DNA of 64,000 nt from Stieleria magnilauensis (lineage in GTDB: Bacteria > Planctomycetota > Planctomycetia > Pirellulales > Pirellulaceae), in assembly GCA_007753675.1 (NCBI GenBank), contig CP036432.1:1710394-1774393 (forward strand), read 5' to 3'. Every line of letters starts with the position of its first letter. Position 1 is the stretch's first letter. The translations under genes and the position numbers were made by a program. Of this stretch, positions 18,336 to 26,424 are shown in pieces. The notes below the pieces were generated by a model. The model was not told the origin of the DNA. It ran no database searches and worked only from the letters and a program-made list of their open reading frames with translations.

Positions 18336-19193
18336 CGAAAAACATTGATGTAGCGCCAGGCGATTGATTTCTGTCGCACAACGATTTGCGAACGATCCGC
18401 GCATCCGCAGGAACGCGGATCCATCGCCCGTCAGAACGATGTCGGCTTTCACTTGGGCCGGTGATGGGACTCGATTAGAACGCATCCTGGCTGTGCGTGC
18501 CAGCGTTTCAGTCCCAGGCGAACTCAAGTTGAACAGACTCGCTCCATTGCTTGTGCGTAGAACGCCGGTTCACGCAGCGTTACGCCAGCGGCGTGCCACA
18601 TCAAAGCTTGGGGTCGCGTGAGCGCACCCCAAGATCTGGGAACCACCTCGTCGCCAACCCCGACGGGATTGAACAAAGCGGTTCGCCCACCCCGCTACGC
18701 CATTTGCGACGTCCAATCAACACGACGCCAATCCTCCACGCCAAAGCGATGTTCTTATCCCGAAGGGATTACAGCCATTAGCCGGAGGTCAGCGCAGCGC
18801 TACCTCCGGACAACGCCCCTTTCCTCACCACGCCCCCGGACGCGGTCGCAGCGAGTGTCCGCATCCCCATCACCGGAGTCAGCGACCCATGCAAAAGTGA
18901 TCACCACCCCAGGATGCGCAAGCCCAGCGGGCAGACAGAGTGCTTGCCGGGCCCGTCAGGGCCCGGTTCGGAGACACCTTCGGCGCAGGCCTGGAAGGCC
19001 GACACAGTGCACAGCGGGTCGAGCCGCAGCGTGGACTCTGTCGCCCTTCCAGGGCTGTCGCAGCAAAGGAAGTTCCCAACCCGGCGGCTCACACCGCCGG
19101 CAGACACTCTACCGGCCCTCCGGGCCTCACCCAAGCACAACGCTTGCTGTGATCGCTGCCACGTTCTCCAAACCGACCGTTTCCAAACTCTCT
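18336..19193. repeat. Repeat-filled intergenic region
   Basis: No gene is supported here. 18380-18535 is a degenerate copy of the tract at 21247-21404. 18743-18860 is the intact copy of the palindromic repeat hit by the insertion sequence (TTATCCCGAAGGGATTACAG, then CCGGAGGTCAGCGCAGCGCT, ACCTCCGG). 18901-19140 is a further compact repeat-like block with the perfect hairpin CCGGGCCC-GTCA-GGGCCCGG at 18947-18966 and several shorter palindromes. Open frames through it are on both strands and look like by-products of the GC-rich palindromes. Confidence 0.7.
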
Positions 19194-19546
19194 TGCACGC
19201 AGTTCATCAGCGTTGTACTAGCACCGGCGTCTTGATCTCATTGGTGCACGTCCAACATCCAAAGCCGCTCGACTCCTCAGGACCGGCGCGTCGTGTGTTC
19301 GGTCGGATTCGTCTTTGAGTAAAAGCAAAACACCGTGGACCACACGACGCGAGTCACGGGGGAGTCATGCGGCAGCGGATCACACGAAGGGCCACGAGAG
19401 ATCAAGACGACTGCCGCACCAAAACGCTGACGACCTGCGGCCAGAGGATTCAAGAAACTGGCGTCAGCGTTGCGGCCTGGAGTCCGCCGCAACGCCGCCC
19501 ACCGTGACCACACGTCAACCGTTGCAGCGGAAAGCAATTCGATTAA
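19194..19546 (-). repeat. 353-bp dispersed repeat block, copy B
   Basis: This copy lines up with 16743-17096 over its full length with scattered substitutions, and like it ends at a candidate attC site (19547). Both copies share the terminal CGATTAAGTTCAA into the site. The minus-strand frame 19277-19552 (91 codons) partly matches the frame in copy A but has a different C-terminus, so I leave it uncalled. Confidence 0.8.
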
Positions 19547-19638
19547 GTTCAATGCTACGGATCACGCGGTCGCCGCGAGCGATCCTCCACTTCACTGACC
19601 ACGACTCGGCGACTCGTCGTGCATCCGGTTGTTATCGC
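19547..19638 (-). other. Candidate attC recombination site (site 3)
   Basis: On the minus strand the site starts GATAAC, using the TAA stop of the gene at 19632, and ends ATTGAAC, one base from the GTTRRRY core. The arms are CGGATGCACG on the gene side and the complement of CGGATCACG on the far side; the extrahelical G is at the same place as in site 1. The interior of about 50 bp is unlike site 1, as expected for attC sites that keep structure but not sequence. Confidence 0.5.
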
Positions 19639-20117
19639 TCCGGTCGAATCTTCTGCCAATCCCGATAAATCGCATCCAGCATTTCGTCCCAACTATTCAC
19701 GCTGACACCGGTTCGTAATTTGTCCAGGAATTCTAGTCGCGACGCGTCTACCGGAAAGTCCGGAAATTTCCAGTTCGCATTGCGTTCGTTCACCCGGCAT
19801 TCAACGTTCTGCACTACGACTAAATCGAGAATTGGGAAGCGTTGCAGATCGCCGTTGGAAACTGAAGAAAGCGCGTCTTGTGGGATGCTGATCGACTGAA
19901 GCTGTGAGCTCTTAAATAGCGAGAACCCGGTGTTGGAATAACGTACAGTACCACCTCTCGATTCAATGGCCTTTAAAACATCACGCCGACGTGCGTCTTT
20001 GTATGCAAGGATAGCAAAGATTACTGCGCAGATGGAGAGATTTGCCAACATTGCTCGAAGCGAGAATCGCACTGCAAACAGTCGCTTGGTCAGATCAGTC
20101 AATGCACTTTCTCGCAT
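19632..20117 (-). CDS. Small membrane protein with planctomycete FSLR-type anchor, 161 aa
   Basis: The N-terminus (KRLFAVRFSLRAMLANLSICAVIFAILAYK) is a pattern common in planctomycete hypothetical proteins: a basic stretch, F-S-L-R, and one membrane helix, residues ~20-38. The exported part (residues 40-161) starts RRRDVLKAIESRGGTVRYSN and contains hydrophobic strands (ILDLVVVQNVECRV), resembling the short leucine-repeat-like tails of that group, which often compare residue strings such as 'ESRGG'. Its role is unknown. It ends in candidate attC site 3 and is separated by 97 bp, holding candidate site 4, from the PDZ gene upstream on the same strand. Confidence 0.72.
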   Translation of the reverse strand: MRESALTDLTKRLFAVRFSLRAMLANLSICAVIFAILAYKDARRRDVLKAIESRGGTVRYSNTGFSLFKSSQLQSISIPQDALSSVSNGDLQRFPILDLVVVQNVECRVNERNANWKFPDFPVDASRLEFLDKLRTGVSVNSWDEMLDAIYRDWQKIRPER

Positions 20118-20127
20118 GAACTAAAAG

Positions 20128-20196
20128 GATTAACGAGTCGGCGGCAAAAACCATTGCGATGGCCAAACCGACTCGACTCCGCCGATCCGTTACATC
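20128..20196 (-). other. Candidate attC recombination site (site 4)
   Basis: This 69-bp tract fills most of the gap between two minus-strand genes. The minus strand starts GATGTAACGGATCGGCGG and ends with the complement of GATTAACGAGTCGGCGG, so TAACG and TCGGCGG pair and the two spacer bases (GA against AG) do not. The end reads GTTAATC, near GTTRRRY. An inner hairpin around CCATTGCGATGG is also present. Confidence 0.48.
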
Positions 20197-20214
20197 CGAT
20201 GGTTCTGCAATCTC

Positions 20215-20670
20215 TCATGGTTCGGACACGGGAACGAGGAAGCCTTGTTGAAGTCTTCGTTCGAGGTTTAGCTCACGAATCGTTAGAGCATCGCACAATA
20301 CGACGTCTACAATCTTTTCGTGACCATCCCGCTGGAATTGAATCGCGACAACATCACCTGGGCTTGTGTCTCGAATCACCGAAAGGAAGTGCTGCCCCGT
20401 CTCTGTCCGCTCTCCTTCAATCCCAATTAAATGGTCACCAACTTCTATTCCCGCGTCCCCAGCAGGACCATCCTCCAATACGCTGGTTAAGATCATCTCG
20501 TTGGGAGGCAATCCGAAAGTTACGCCGAGCACTCCATGACCTGGTAGCGTTCCTGTGTGAATCGCAACGACTCCACCGACAAATCGCGGCCGGTTGAAAT
20601 AGCCGTAGGCAACATAGGTGATGAAAGCAATTGCTGACAGTGCGATAAAAATGGTGAAACTTCGGCTCAT
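20215..20670 (-). CDS. Membrane-anchored single-PDZ-domain protein, 151 aa
   Basis: I chose ATG at 20670 (MSRSFTIFIALSAIAFITYVAYGYF), which starts with a membrane helix of about 18 residues; the frame is open to 20733 but the added part is Arg-rich and unlike a protein start. The exported part is one PDZ domain: LGVTFGLPPNEMILTSVLEDGPAGDAGIEVGDHLIGIEG matches the carboxylate-binding and GD-x-I core, followed by HFLSVIRDTSPGDVVAIQFQRDG. PDZ domains of this kind bind C-termini of misfolded or partner proteins, usually in HtrA proteases, but no protease domain is fused here. It could regulate or recruit a protease in the periplasm. It lies in the candidate cassette run. Confidence 0.78.
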   Translation of the reverse strand: MSRSFTIFIALSAIAFITYVAYGYFNRPRFVGGVVAIHTGTLPGHGVLGVTFGLPPNEMILTSVLEDGPAGDAGIEVGDHLIGIEGERTETGQHFLSVIRDTSPGDVVAIQFQRDGHEKIVDVVLCDALTIRELNLERRLQQGFLVPVSEP

Positions 20671-21536
20671 AGGGTCTTGTGCAGAACGGCCGGGGTCACC
20701 GCGTCGGCGCGATGGATCTGAACTCAAATACAAATTCGACTCGCCGACTGCGGTCCACCACTTGGTTCACGCGGATCGGCCACGACGACAGTTTGAGCCA
20801 TCTTCGTTGGTTGCCAATGTACTCGATTGAAATCGCCTAGGGAAATCGAGTCTCCCAGTCAGCAGTCGGCGCGTCGGTCGTTAGCGTTGCGTCGACAGGC
20901 GTCGGTTCGACTCGCGCGGCCGAGTCGACAGCGCACCAAGAGAGAGAAGGATCACGCAAAGACGCCAAGCCGCAAAGGAGCGGGTTCAAGTCTTTGCGGC
21001 TTGGCGACTTTGCGTGAGACCGTTCCAGCAAGTACGTCAGCGCACCTGTCAAACCGTGACATCAGGAGCGAATCACAGGAAACAGAGGTCTGATGAAATC
21101 GGTGGGCGCGATTCGAGCGCACCAATCGCAGGCGGGACGTCAGGCGTTGGACATTCGGGGAACCAGCGGTGAAGAGATTGTCCACGAATAGCACGAATGA
21201 CACGAATGGATTTGCTGCGGCGAAACTGGCGTTCGCTGGCAGCGTGAACAAATTGCGATCGATCCGCATATCCAAAGGCACGCAGATCCATCGTGCGGCA
21301 GAGCGTTGTCGGCCATTACGTGGGCGGGTGATGGGGACTCGATCAGAAGGCATCCCGGCAAGGGATGCCAGCGTCTTCGTTGCAGGCGAACTCGAGTTGG
21401 ATGGCGGGAACAGCGTACGGCGGGCAGCCGTCGGGCGTTGGTCAGGATGCCAACAGAGGTCAGGTACGGACGCGGCATCAAGGCACGTCGCCCGGGCAGC
21501 CCCGCCTCCACATCGTCCGCTTCCCGAATCAACTGG
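20671..21536. repeat. Intergenic region with a long hairpin and CACGAAT repeats
   Basis: No gene is supported. A 25-bp inverted repeat (24 of 25 pairs) has arms at 20953-20977 (CACGCAAAGACGCCAAGCCG...) and 20992-21016 with a 14-nt loop. At about 21184-21210 there are three 9-bp units CACGAAT followed by AG, GA and GG. 21247-21404 is the second copy of the tract at 18380-18535. All three are dispersed-repeat types I would expect to recur elsewhere in this genome. Confidence 0.7.
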
Positions 21537-21722
21537 CCGCAGTTCATCTGCGATGTGCTAGCAACGGCGTCTTGATCTCACGGGTGCACTTCCAACATCC
21601 AAAGCCGCTCGACTCCCGGGGATCGGCGCGTCGTGTGTCCGGTCGGATTCGTCTTTGAGTAAAAGAAAAACACCCTCAGACCACACGACGCAAGTGACGG
21701 GGGAGTCATGCGCCTGCGGATC
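21537..21722 (-). repeat. Truncated copy C of the dispersed repeat block
   Basis: This copy matches the left half of blocks A and B (CGCAGTTCATCTGCG, TTGATCTCACGGGTGCAC, GTCTTTGAGTAAAAG, CACACGACGCAAGTGACG) and then stops at about 21722, where A and B carry on for about 170 more bases. It also precedes, on the same side, the 3' end of a minus-strand gene. Confidence 0.72.
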
Positions 21723-21737
21723 ATCATTCCGATGGGA

Positions 21738-21814
21738 TGGTAACGAAGCATCTAGATTCATCATGAAGCATCTCTTTGAGGTTTTGATCGCATAGGGAGG
21801 CTTCAGGTTGAGCG
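21738..21814 (-). other. Weak candidate attC recombination site (site 5)
   Basis: Just beyond the stop of the ankyrin gene the minus strand reads GCTCAAC (fits RYYYAAC) followed by CTGAAGCCTC, and the far arm is the complement of TAACGAAGCATC. Pairing is limited to AAC and GAAGC and the far core is GTTACC, which does not fit GTTRRRY. This is the weakest of the five sites. Confidence 0.25.
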
Positions 21815-21819
21815 ATTTG

Positions 21820-22233
21820 CTACGCGTCTTGACTGCCGGATGAAAACTGTTGAAAGAACGCGACCAAAGACGCATCGCCCGTTCGCTCGGCCGCACTCAA
21901 CGCCGAGAATCCTCTCGCATCCTTGTGCAAGACATCACCGCCCTGCTCGGCGATGAACTTCGCGATCTCCCAATGGCCGCTTCCGGCGGCGATCGTGAGC
22001 GCTGTAAATCCATCGCCGTCCGTAAAGTGGATGTTCGCTCCCCGTTCGACCAATAATTGAACAACCTCCAAGTGGTCCTGGTTTGCAGCCTTCATAAGGG
22101 GCGACAACTCCTTTGGCATGCCAGGGTGCGTGTTTTGATCGCCCCCTCGGTCGAGTAGCTCCCGTACTTGATCGAGTCGCCCACCGCGGGCCGCTTCTTG
22201 AAGCGCTTTGAAGTCTTCAAACGACGTGTTCAT
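21820..22233 (-). CDS. Ankyrin-repeat protein, 137 aa
   Basis: Ankyrin repeats mediate protein binding. From ATG at 22233 (MNTSFEDFKALQEAARGGRLDQ) the protein has about three to four repeats: RLDQVRELLDRGGDQNTHPGM, ELSPLMKAANQDHLEVVQLLVERGANIHFTDGD, GFTALTIAAGSGHWEIAKFIAEQGGDVLHKDAR and GFSALSAAERTGDASLVAFF, matching the G-x-TALxxAA-x-G-H-x-E-V-x-x-LL pattern. No signal peptide is seen, so it is probably cytoplasmic. I prefer this start over the frame's upper limit (22326) because the added stretch lacks repeat character. No partner is evident. It is the right-most of the small minus-strand genes. Confidence 0.82.
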   Translation of the reverse strand: MNTSFEDFKALQEAARGGRLDQVRELLDRGGDQNTHPGMPKELSPLMKAANQDHLEVVQLLVERGANIHFTDGDGFTALTIAAGSGHWEIAKFIAEQGGDVLHKDARGFSALSAAERTGDASLVAFFQQFSSGSQDA

Positions 22234-23060
22234 GCCTGCCACCGTTTCTTTCGCCGAACGATTAATCATTGGCGGGCCGACCGAGGTAAGAAAGCGATAC
22301 TTCGTGGTTGGACTACGGAGCATCACAAACCACCCAATCTTACGGGTCTCCGATCAGCTGGTCAACCAAACGCTCGTGAACGGTGCAGAAGGTGTAGACG
22401 AGCGTGCAGGTCTGCTCGGAAGGTGGTGGACGATGTGAGGTGGGAACCTGATGCGGCGCGAGCCCTGCCCGTTGCGCGGGCCCCGTGTTGATCCCGTTGT
22501 AAGCGTCGCCGTGGATCTCGGGCCGCTTGCTGCACGACCAACGTGCACGCCTCAATGGTCAGGAGATTCGTTGGCAAACGAGGCCATCTTGGCTCGCCTA
22601 TTCCGATGTCAATGCTCCCGACGCTTTTGACAGCTCCGACGAAATACGGTCAAACTCCGGAGCGCTCGCACCTAATACCGCTCAATCGACAAGGTTTTGA
22701 CCAGAGCAGGGCCCGTAGGCTCGCGCCAAACGGCTGATCATCAATTGATATCAGCCGGTTCGCGCCAGCGCGAGCGGCGCCCCTCAATGTCGATTGAGCG
22801 GTATTGGGCTCGCGCCCTACCGCTAACAAGACGCGCCCCAATTGGTGCAAAGCAAGTGGCGTTGGGCGAGTCACCTCGGCTCTCGAACGCTTGTCGAGTT
22901 TCTCCACCCGACACCGCGCTGACATAAACCTACGGACACTCGGCCTCCCATCCTCTGGCAGGAATTCACGAGATTCCCATCTTTTCTCTGGTCTACTCCC
23001 CCCACCCCCGTTCAAATGAAGGGGTCGACTCGAACGATCCCCCACAAGGAGAACATCGCG
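22234..23060. repeat. Intergenic region with an inverted dispersed repeat
   Basis: No gene is supported. 22679-22763 is the inverted copy of the 86-bp repeat at 4733-4818 (CCGCTCAATCGACAAGG side first). It is followed by GGGCTCGCGCCCTACCGCTAACAAG (22808 onward), the inverse of the dispersed GTTAGCGG motif near 1372. A minus-strand frame at 22340-22555 has a protein-like tail (HERLVDQLIGDP) and could be a remnant, but I cannot name it. The promoter of the secreted protein at 23061 must lie in the last 100-150 bases. Confidence 0.55.
23046..23051 (+). promoter_or_regulatory. Shine-Dalgarno sequence deciding the start of the secreted protein
   Basis: AAGGAG lies 9 bases before ATG 23061, which opens a classic signal peptide. 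An upstream in-frame ATG at 23016 has no such site. One of the few clear Shine-Dalgarno motifs in the window. Confidence 0.8.
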
Positions 23061-25394
23061 ATGCTCCGCAAACTTCTTCACTTCATGGCGGCTCTGTTGG
23101 TTGTTTCAAGCTTCGGGATCGGGACACCGGCGGTCGCCCAGGAGATGCGGGTGCGGGATCTGATCGTTCCGGACGGGGCGACCGAGTACAGCATGATGAA
23201 GCGACGCGGTGACGTGCGGTTTCAAATGCCCTCGGACTTCAAAACGGTCGGCAAGCACTACGCCCAGAAACTGACCGAACAAGGCTGGCGTAAATCGGCA
23301 CGCGACAATCTACAAAGCAGTTTCTGGGTCCAGACCTTTGCCAAAAACAACATGACCCTGGTCGTCCGCGTGAGTGAAGAAGACAGTGGCAGCGCCGTGC
23401 GTTTGACTCCCACCGGAATGATGTGGGAAGAAGACGACCAACCGACGCCCAAAGAATTGCCGATCCCTGACGACGCCACCGACCTCGAATACAGCGACTT
23501 TTTCGAAACCGTCGAATTCAAGACCTCGTCCGACCTGAAAACCGTTCAAAAGTTCCTCGTTGAGGAACTTGAAAAACGCAACTGGACCAAGGACAAGACG
23601 ACGATGGATTTCGACCACTACGTCAGCATGAATTTCTCACAGAAAAAGTCAACGCTGAAGGTCAACCTGACCGCCGAGGAGGACGGCTGCGAAGTCGAAT
23701 TTCGAACCGAGGGCATGCAGTGGGACGGAATGAAGGAAGAGATCGCGCGGATGAAACAGGAAGCCAAGCAGGCGAAGCAAGCGGCAAAAGCGATCGCGGC
23801 CGAAACGGCAACGCAGGAGGACATGGTCGAATCATCGGTGGCACTACCATCACGCAAAGAAAAAGCGAAACAAGGCATCGCCCAAATGCCCAAACTTCCC
23901 AACAAGGGCACGATCGTGATGGATGGCACCACCTATGAACTGCCGCACGTGATCGCGTACGAAGTCTTTCAATATGACGAGTGGAGGACGAAGATTGTGG
24001 CAACTCCAAAAGCCGTCAAACAGGACACGCTTCTCGCGCGACTCCGCAAGACCGGCAGCGACGAAGACGACGAGGGCGGTCCCTCTTGGCCGCAGCCGCA
24101 CTTGCTGGTCGTGTTGGATGAAGACGACCAACCGGGTCAGTTGAACCTGCAAGCCGGTGGAACGCCCGGACACGGATCCGGCGACGAACTTGTCGGCACC
24201 GCGCTGGTCGAAGACGGCCGCGCGCGCGGCACTGTCGCACTGAGGGAACCCGGCGACTTTTTCGACAAGGTCTACACCGCCGAAATCAGCTTCGACGTGC
24301 CCGTTTTGACTCGCCAGTCCACGCCCGTCAAACGGCTCGCCGATGCGCCCAAGCTGGCCAATTCCGGCAAGCTGGTCATGGGCAACAGGACCTACAACCT
24401 GTCCAACGTGGTGGCGTATCCCGTGATGTTCTTTGACGATCCGATGACGTCAATTGTCTTCTCGGAAAAACCGCTCAACATGACCAAGTTGACCGCGGCC
24501 TTGGGCAGACCCGCCGCAGACGATTACTTTGAATTCACGCCGCAAGTCAAATTGCTGGTCGACGCCGACGACAACGTCAGCTCCGTGTCGATCTGGGCTG
24601 ACAACAATAGCGTCGGCAGCAACAGCGACCTGGACGACGCCATCGTGATCGAAGACGGACGTGCCCGCGGAACAGCGAAAATGACCAAGCCCGGTGAGTT
24701 CTTGGACACCAAGTACAGTTTCGACGTCAGCGTCGACGTCAACATCCTTGGCAAGAAGTCTTCCGCCTCCCAGAAACCGGTCGGCGGACTGCCCGCAGAC
24801 AGCTACGACGCGTTGCCGGTGCCGCAGGGCCACGAGGGAATCCAAGCCGAAGGCAGCCCGTTCCGCAAAGTGATTCAGACGACCGTCGCCGCGGAACTGG
24901 GCGCCGTGGTGGATTTCTATCGCCGTCAGCTCGCGTCGGGACAATGGGGCAAATGGGACGCGGCGGCGCAGGACACCATGATCGATCGCCAGAGCGCCGA
25001 GCTGTCGTTTACCGGGCCCACCGGCGGACTGTTGGTGCAGCTGGTCGGCAAAGGGACGGAAACGGCGATCACGCTGGTGTCACGCGATGCCCAAGCCGCC
25101 AAGGCCGCCGGTTTATGGCCGGCACCGGGCAAGGCGCGATTGTTCCTCGCCAATGATACTGCCAGCCCAGTCGTGCTGACGATCAACCGACGCGACTACA
25201 CCATCGCCGCGGGTGCGGGTGCCAGAGATCCCAAGACGGGGATCAACTGGGAAGTCGCCCCCGGGAATTACACCATCGAAATCAAACCGGCCAGCGGATC
25301 AGGGCAGTCGGAGAAGTTGAAAATCAAAGCAGGCACCACGACGGGCGTGATCGTCACGTCTTCGGGCGCATTCATGAAGGTGGATCTCTACTGA
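23061..25394 (+). CDS. Large secreted protein with internally duplicated domains, 777 aa
   Basis: I do not recognise the family. The signal peptide MLRKLLHFMAALLVV ... AVA-QE predicts export. Inside I see an A-A-B-B-A-C layout. A units (about residues 28-125, 131-222, 583-685) share [V/L]PDGAT/DDAT starts, a helix SDFKTVGKHYAQKLTEQGW or SDLKTVQKFLVEELEKRNW, and a strand ending near the next unit. A Lys/Ala-rich coiled-coil-like stretch (IARMKQEAKQAKQAAKAIA) links to two B units (about 278-425 and 431-565) that share GTIVMDGTTYELPHVIAYEV / GKLVMGNRTYNLSNVVAYPV and VEDGRARGT...KPGEFLDTKYSFDV. The C unit (685-777) is a beta-sandwich-like tail. No catalytic motif is visible, so a structural or binding role is likelier than an enzyme. 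Confidence 0.8.
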   Translation: MLRKLLHFMAALLVVSSFGIGTPAVAQEMRVRDLIVPDGATEYSMMKRRGDVRFQMPSDFKTVGKHYAQKLTEQGWRKSARDNLQSSFWVQTFAKNNMTLVVRVSEEDSGSAVRLTPTGMMWEEDDQPTPKELPIPDDATDLEYSDFFETVEFKTSSDLKTVQKFLVEELEKRNWTKDKTTMDFDHYVSMNFSQKKSTLKVNLTAEEDGCEVEFRTEGMQWDGMKEEIARMKQEAKQAKQAAKAIAAETATQEDMVESSVALPSRKEKAKQGIAQMPKLPNKGTIVMDGTTYELPHVIAYEVFQYDEWRTKIVATPKAVKQDTLLARLRKTGSDEDDEGGPSWPQPHLLVVLDEDDQPGQLNLQAGGTPGHGSGDELVGTALVEDGRARGTVALREPGDFFDKVYTAEISFDVPVLTRQSTPVKRLADAPKLANSGKLVMGNRTYNLSNVVAYPVMFFDDPMTSIVFSEKPLNMTKLTAALGRPAADDYFEFTPQVKLLVDADDNVSSVSIWADNNSVGSNSDLDDAIVIEDGRARGTAKMTKPGEFLDTKYSFDVSVDVNILGKKSSASQKPVGGLPADSYDALPVPQGHEGIQAEGSPFRKVIQTTVAAELGAVVDFYRRQLASGQWGKWDAAAQDTMIDRQSAELSFTGPTGGLLVQLVGKGTETAITLVSRDAQAAKAAGLWPAPGKARLFLANDTASPVVLTINRRDYTIAAGAGARDPKTGINWEVAPGNYTIEIKPASGSGQSEKLKIKAGTTTGVIVTSSGAFMKVDLY

Positions 25395-25440
25395 GGCTGC
25401 GGTTTGCTGGCAGGCAGGCATCCACGCGACCTGGCGAAAT

Positions 25441-25478
25441 GGTAGGAAGATTTTGGAGGTAGGAATAATCTTCCTACC
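25441..25478. terminator. 12-bp inverted repeat between convergent genes
   Basis: GGTAGGAAGATT (25441-25452) and AATCTTCCTACC (25467-25478) are perfectly complementary with a 14-nt loop, lying between the convergent stop codons of the secreted protein and the isomerase-like gene. The stem's A/T-rich tip leaves no T-run after it, but position and symmetry fit a bidirectional terminator. Confidence 0.6.
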
Positions 25479-25488
25479 CTCTCCCGGC

Positions 25489-26271
25489 CTACATCCCCAG
25501 ATTCCCCAAGTACTCCACGCCTTGCTGCAGTTCCGCGAGCGAGGAATCATCTCGCCCGACGATGCACGGCCCGCGAAAGCCGACGTCTTCCAAGGTGGCG
25601 AAGATTTGCGGGAAATCCGCGGTGCCTTCGCCGATCGGCACGTGAAGCCCCCGTCCGGCGGCCAAGTCGAGCACGCCGTCGGTCGCGCACACCACTTGAA
25701 TTCGCTGGCGAAGCAGTTTGACGGCATCGAAGACACTGTGCCGGTTGACAATCAATCGGCCGGGATTGAGCGCGACGGCGACAAAACCGTCTTCGTCCTT
25801 GTCGAGCAGGTCGGCGAGGGTTTTGCCGGATTCCGCGCCGGTCTCGGCGGCCAAACAGGCGCCCACCTTGGCGCCGTGCCGGCCCAGATCGCTGAGCACC
25901 GCTTGCAGCGATTCATACCGGGGGTCCGTCTCATCGTCGGGAATGAATCCGATCGAATTGATCACCGTTCGCGACTTCAACTTGTACGCCAGAGCCATCG
26001 CCGCCTTGGTCGCTTCGATTCGGCGTTGCAGGTCCTGGGGGTTGTCGTATCCGCGTCGTGTTTGGAACCGCAGACTGGCGACCGACAAGTTGCGTTCGTC
26101 CAACATTTTTCTCAGATGCCGTAGACCGGTTTCGGAGAGCGATTCGGGATGAATCTCGCTGCGGGCATTGAGTTCCACCGATCGCATGCCCATTTGGGCG
26201 GCGACATCGAGCGCACGTTTCAGGGGCAATCCAAGCGAATCGACGCGGATCGCAAGGTTCAGTTCAGCCAT
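25489..26271 (-). CDS. TIM-barrel sugar isomerase/epimerase-like protein
   Basis: This 260-residue protein has the xylose isomerase-like TIM-barrel (AP endonuclease family 2) pattern, a family of sugar-phosphate isomerases and epimerases. I see the strand-1 region LAIRVDSLGLPLKRALDVAAQMGMRSVELNA, the strand-4 stretch AKVGACLAAETGAESG, the barrel end VPIGEGTADFPQIFATLEDVGFRGPCIVG, all typical. Metal ligands look reduced: the usual acidic D-x-x-H pattern is replaced by VALNPGRLIVNR, and CATDGVLD holds the only nearby acid, so activity may differ or be lost. The start is at 26271. It is downstream of, and on the same strand as, the giant gene (153-bp gap). Confidence 0.75.
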   Translation of the reverse strand: MAELNLAIRVDSLGLPLKRALDVAAQMGMRSVELNARSEIHPESLSETGLRHLRKMLDERNLSVASLRFQTRRGYDNPQDLQRRIEATKAAMALAYKLKSRTVINSIGFIPDDETDPRYESLQAVLSDLGRHGAKVGACLAAETGAESGKTLADLLDKDEDGFVAVALNPGRLIVNRHSVFDAVKLLRQRIQVVCATDGVLDLAAGRGLHVPIGEGTADFPQIFATLEDVGFRGPCIVGRDDSSLAELQQGVEYLGNLGM

Positions 26272-26424
26272 GGGGTGTGGTTTTCAAGAAGGTTAGGAGG
26301 TCAAGTCAGCTCAACCTTACAACCACAACCTCGCAAGCGGAAGTCGTGGCTACCGAGGGGGCTGAAGTAGGGCATGCTGTGCATGCCGGTGGTCGCGCAC
26401 GCCAACCGTCACACGCAGCGTGAC

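Noticed and set aside
18901..19140. A possible short conserved planctomycete protein (79 codons, minus strand)
   Set aside because: The tract is a compact repeat with several palindromes and has open frames on both strands. I recall similar short frames annotated in Rhodopirellula, but nothing shows translation.
22231..22330. A further attC-like site upstream of the ankyrin gene (GTCCAAC tract)
   Set aside because: A core RYYYAAC-like motif is present, but I could not find a GTTRRRY partner with matching arms.
22340..22555. A 71-codon minus-strand frame with a protein-like tail
   Set aside because: There is no start signal, no known motif and overlapping alternatives in all frames. It may be a gene remnant but the evidence is too thin.
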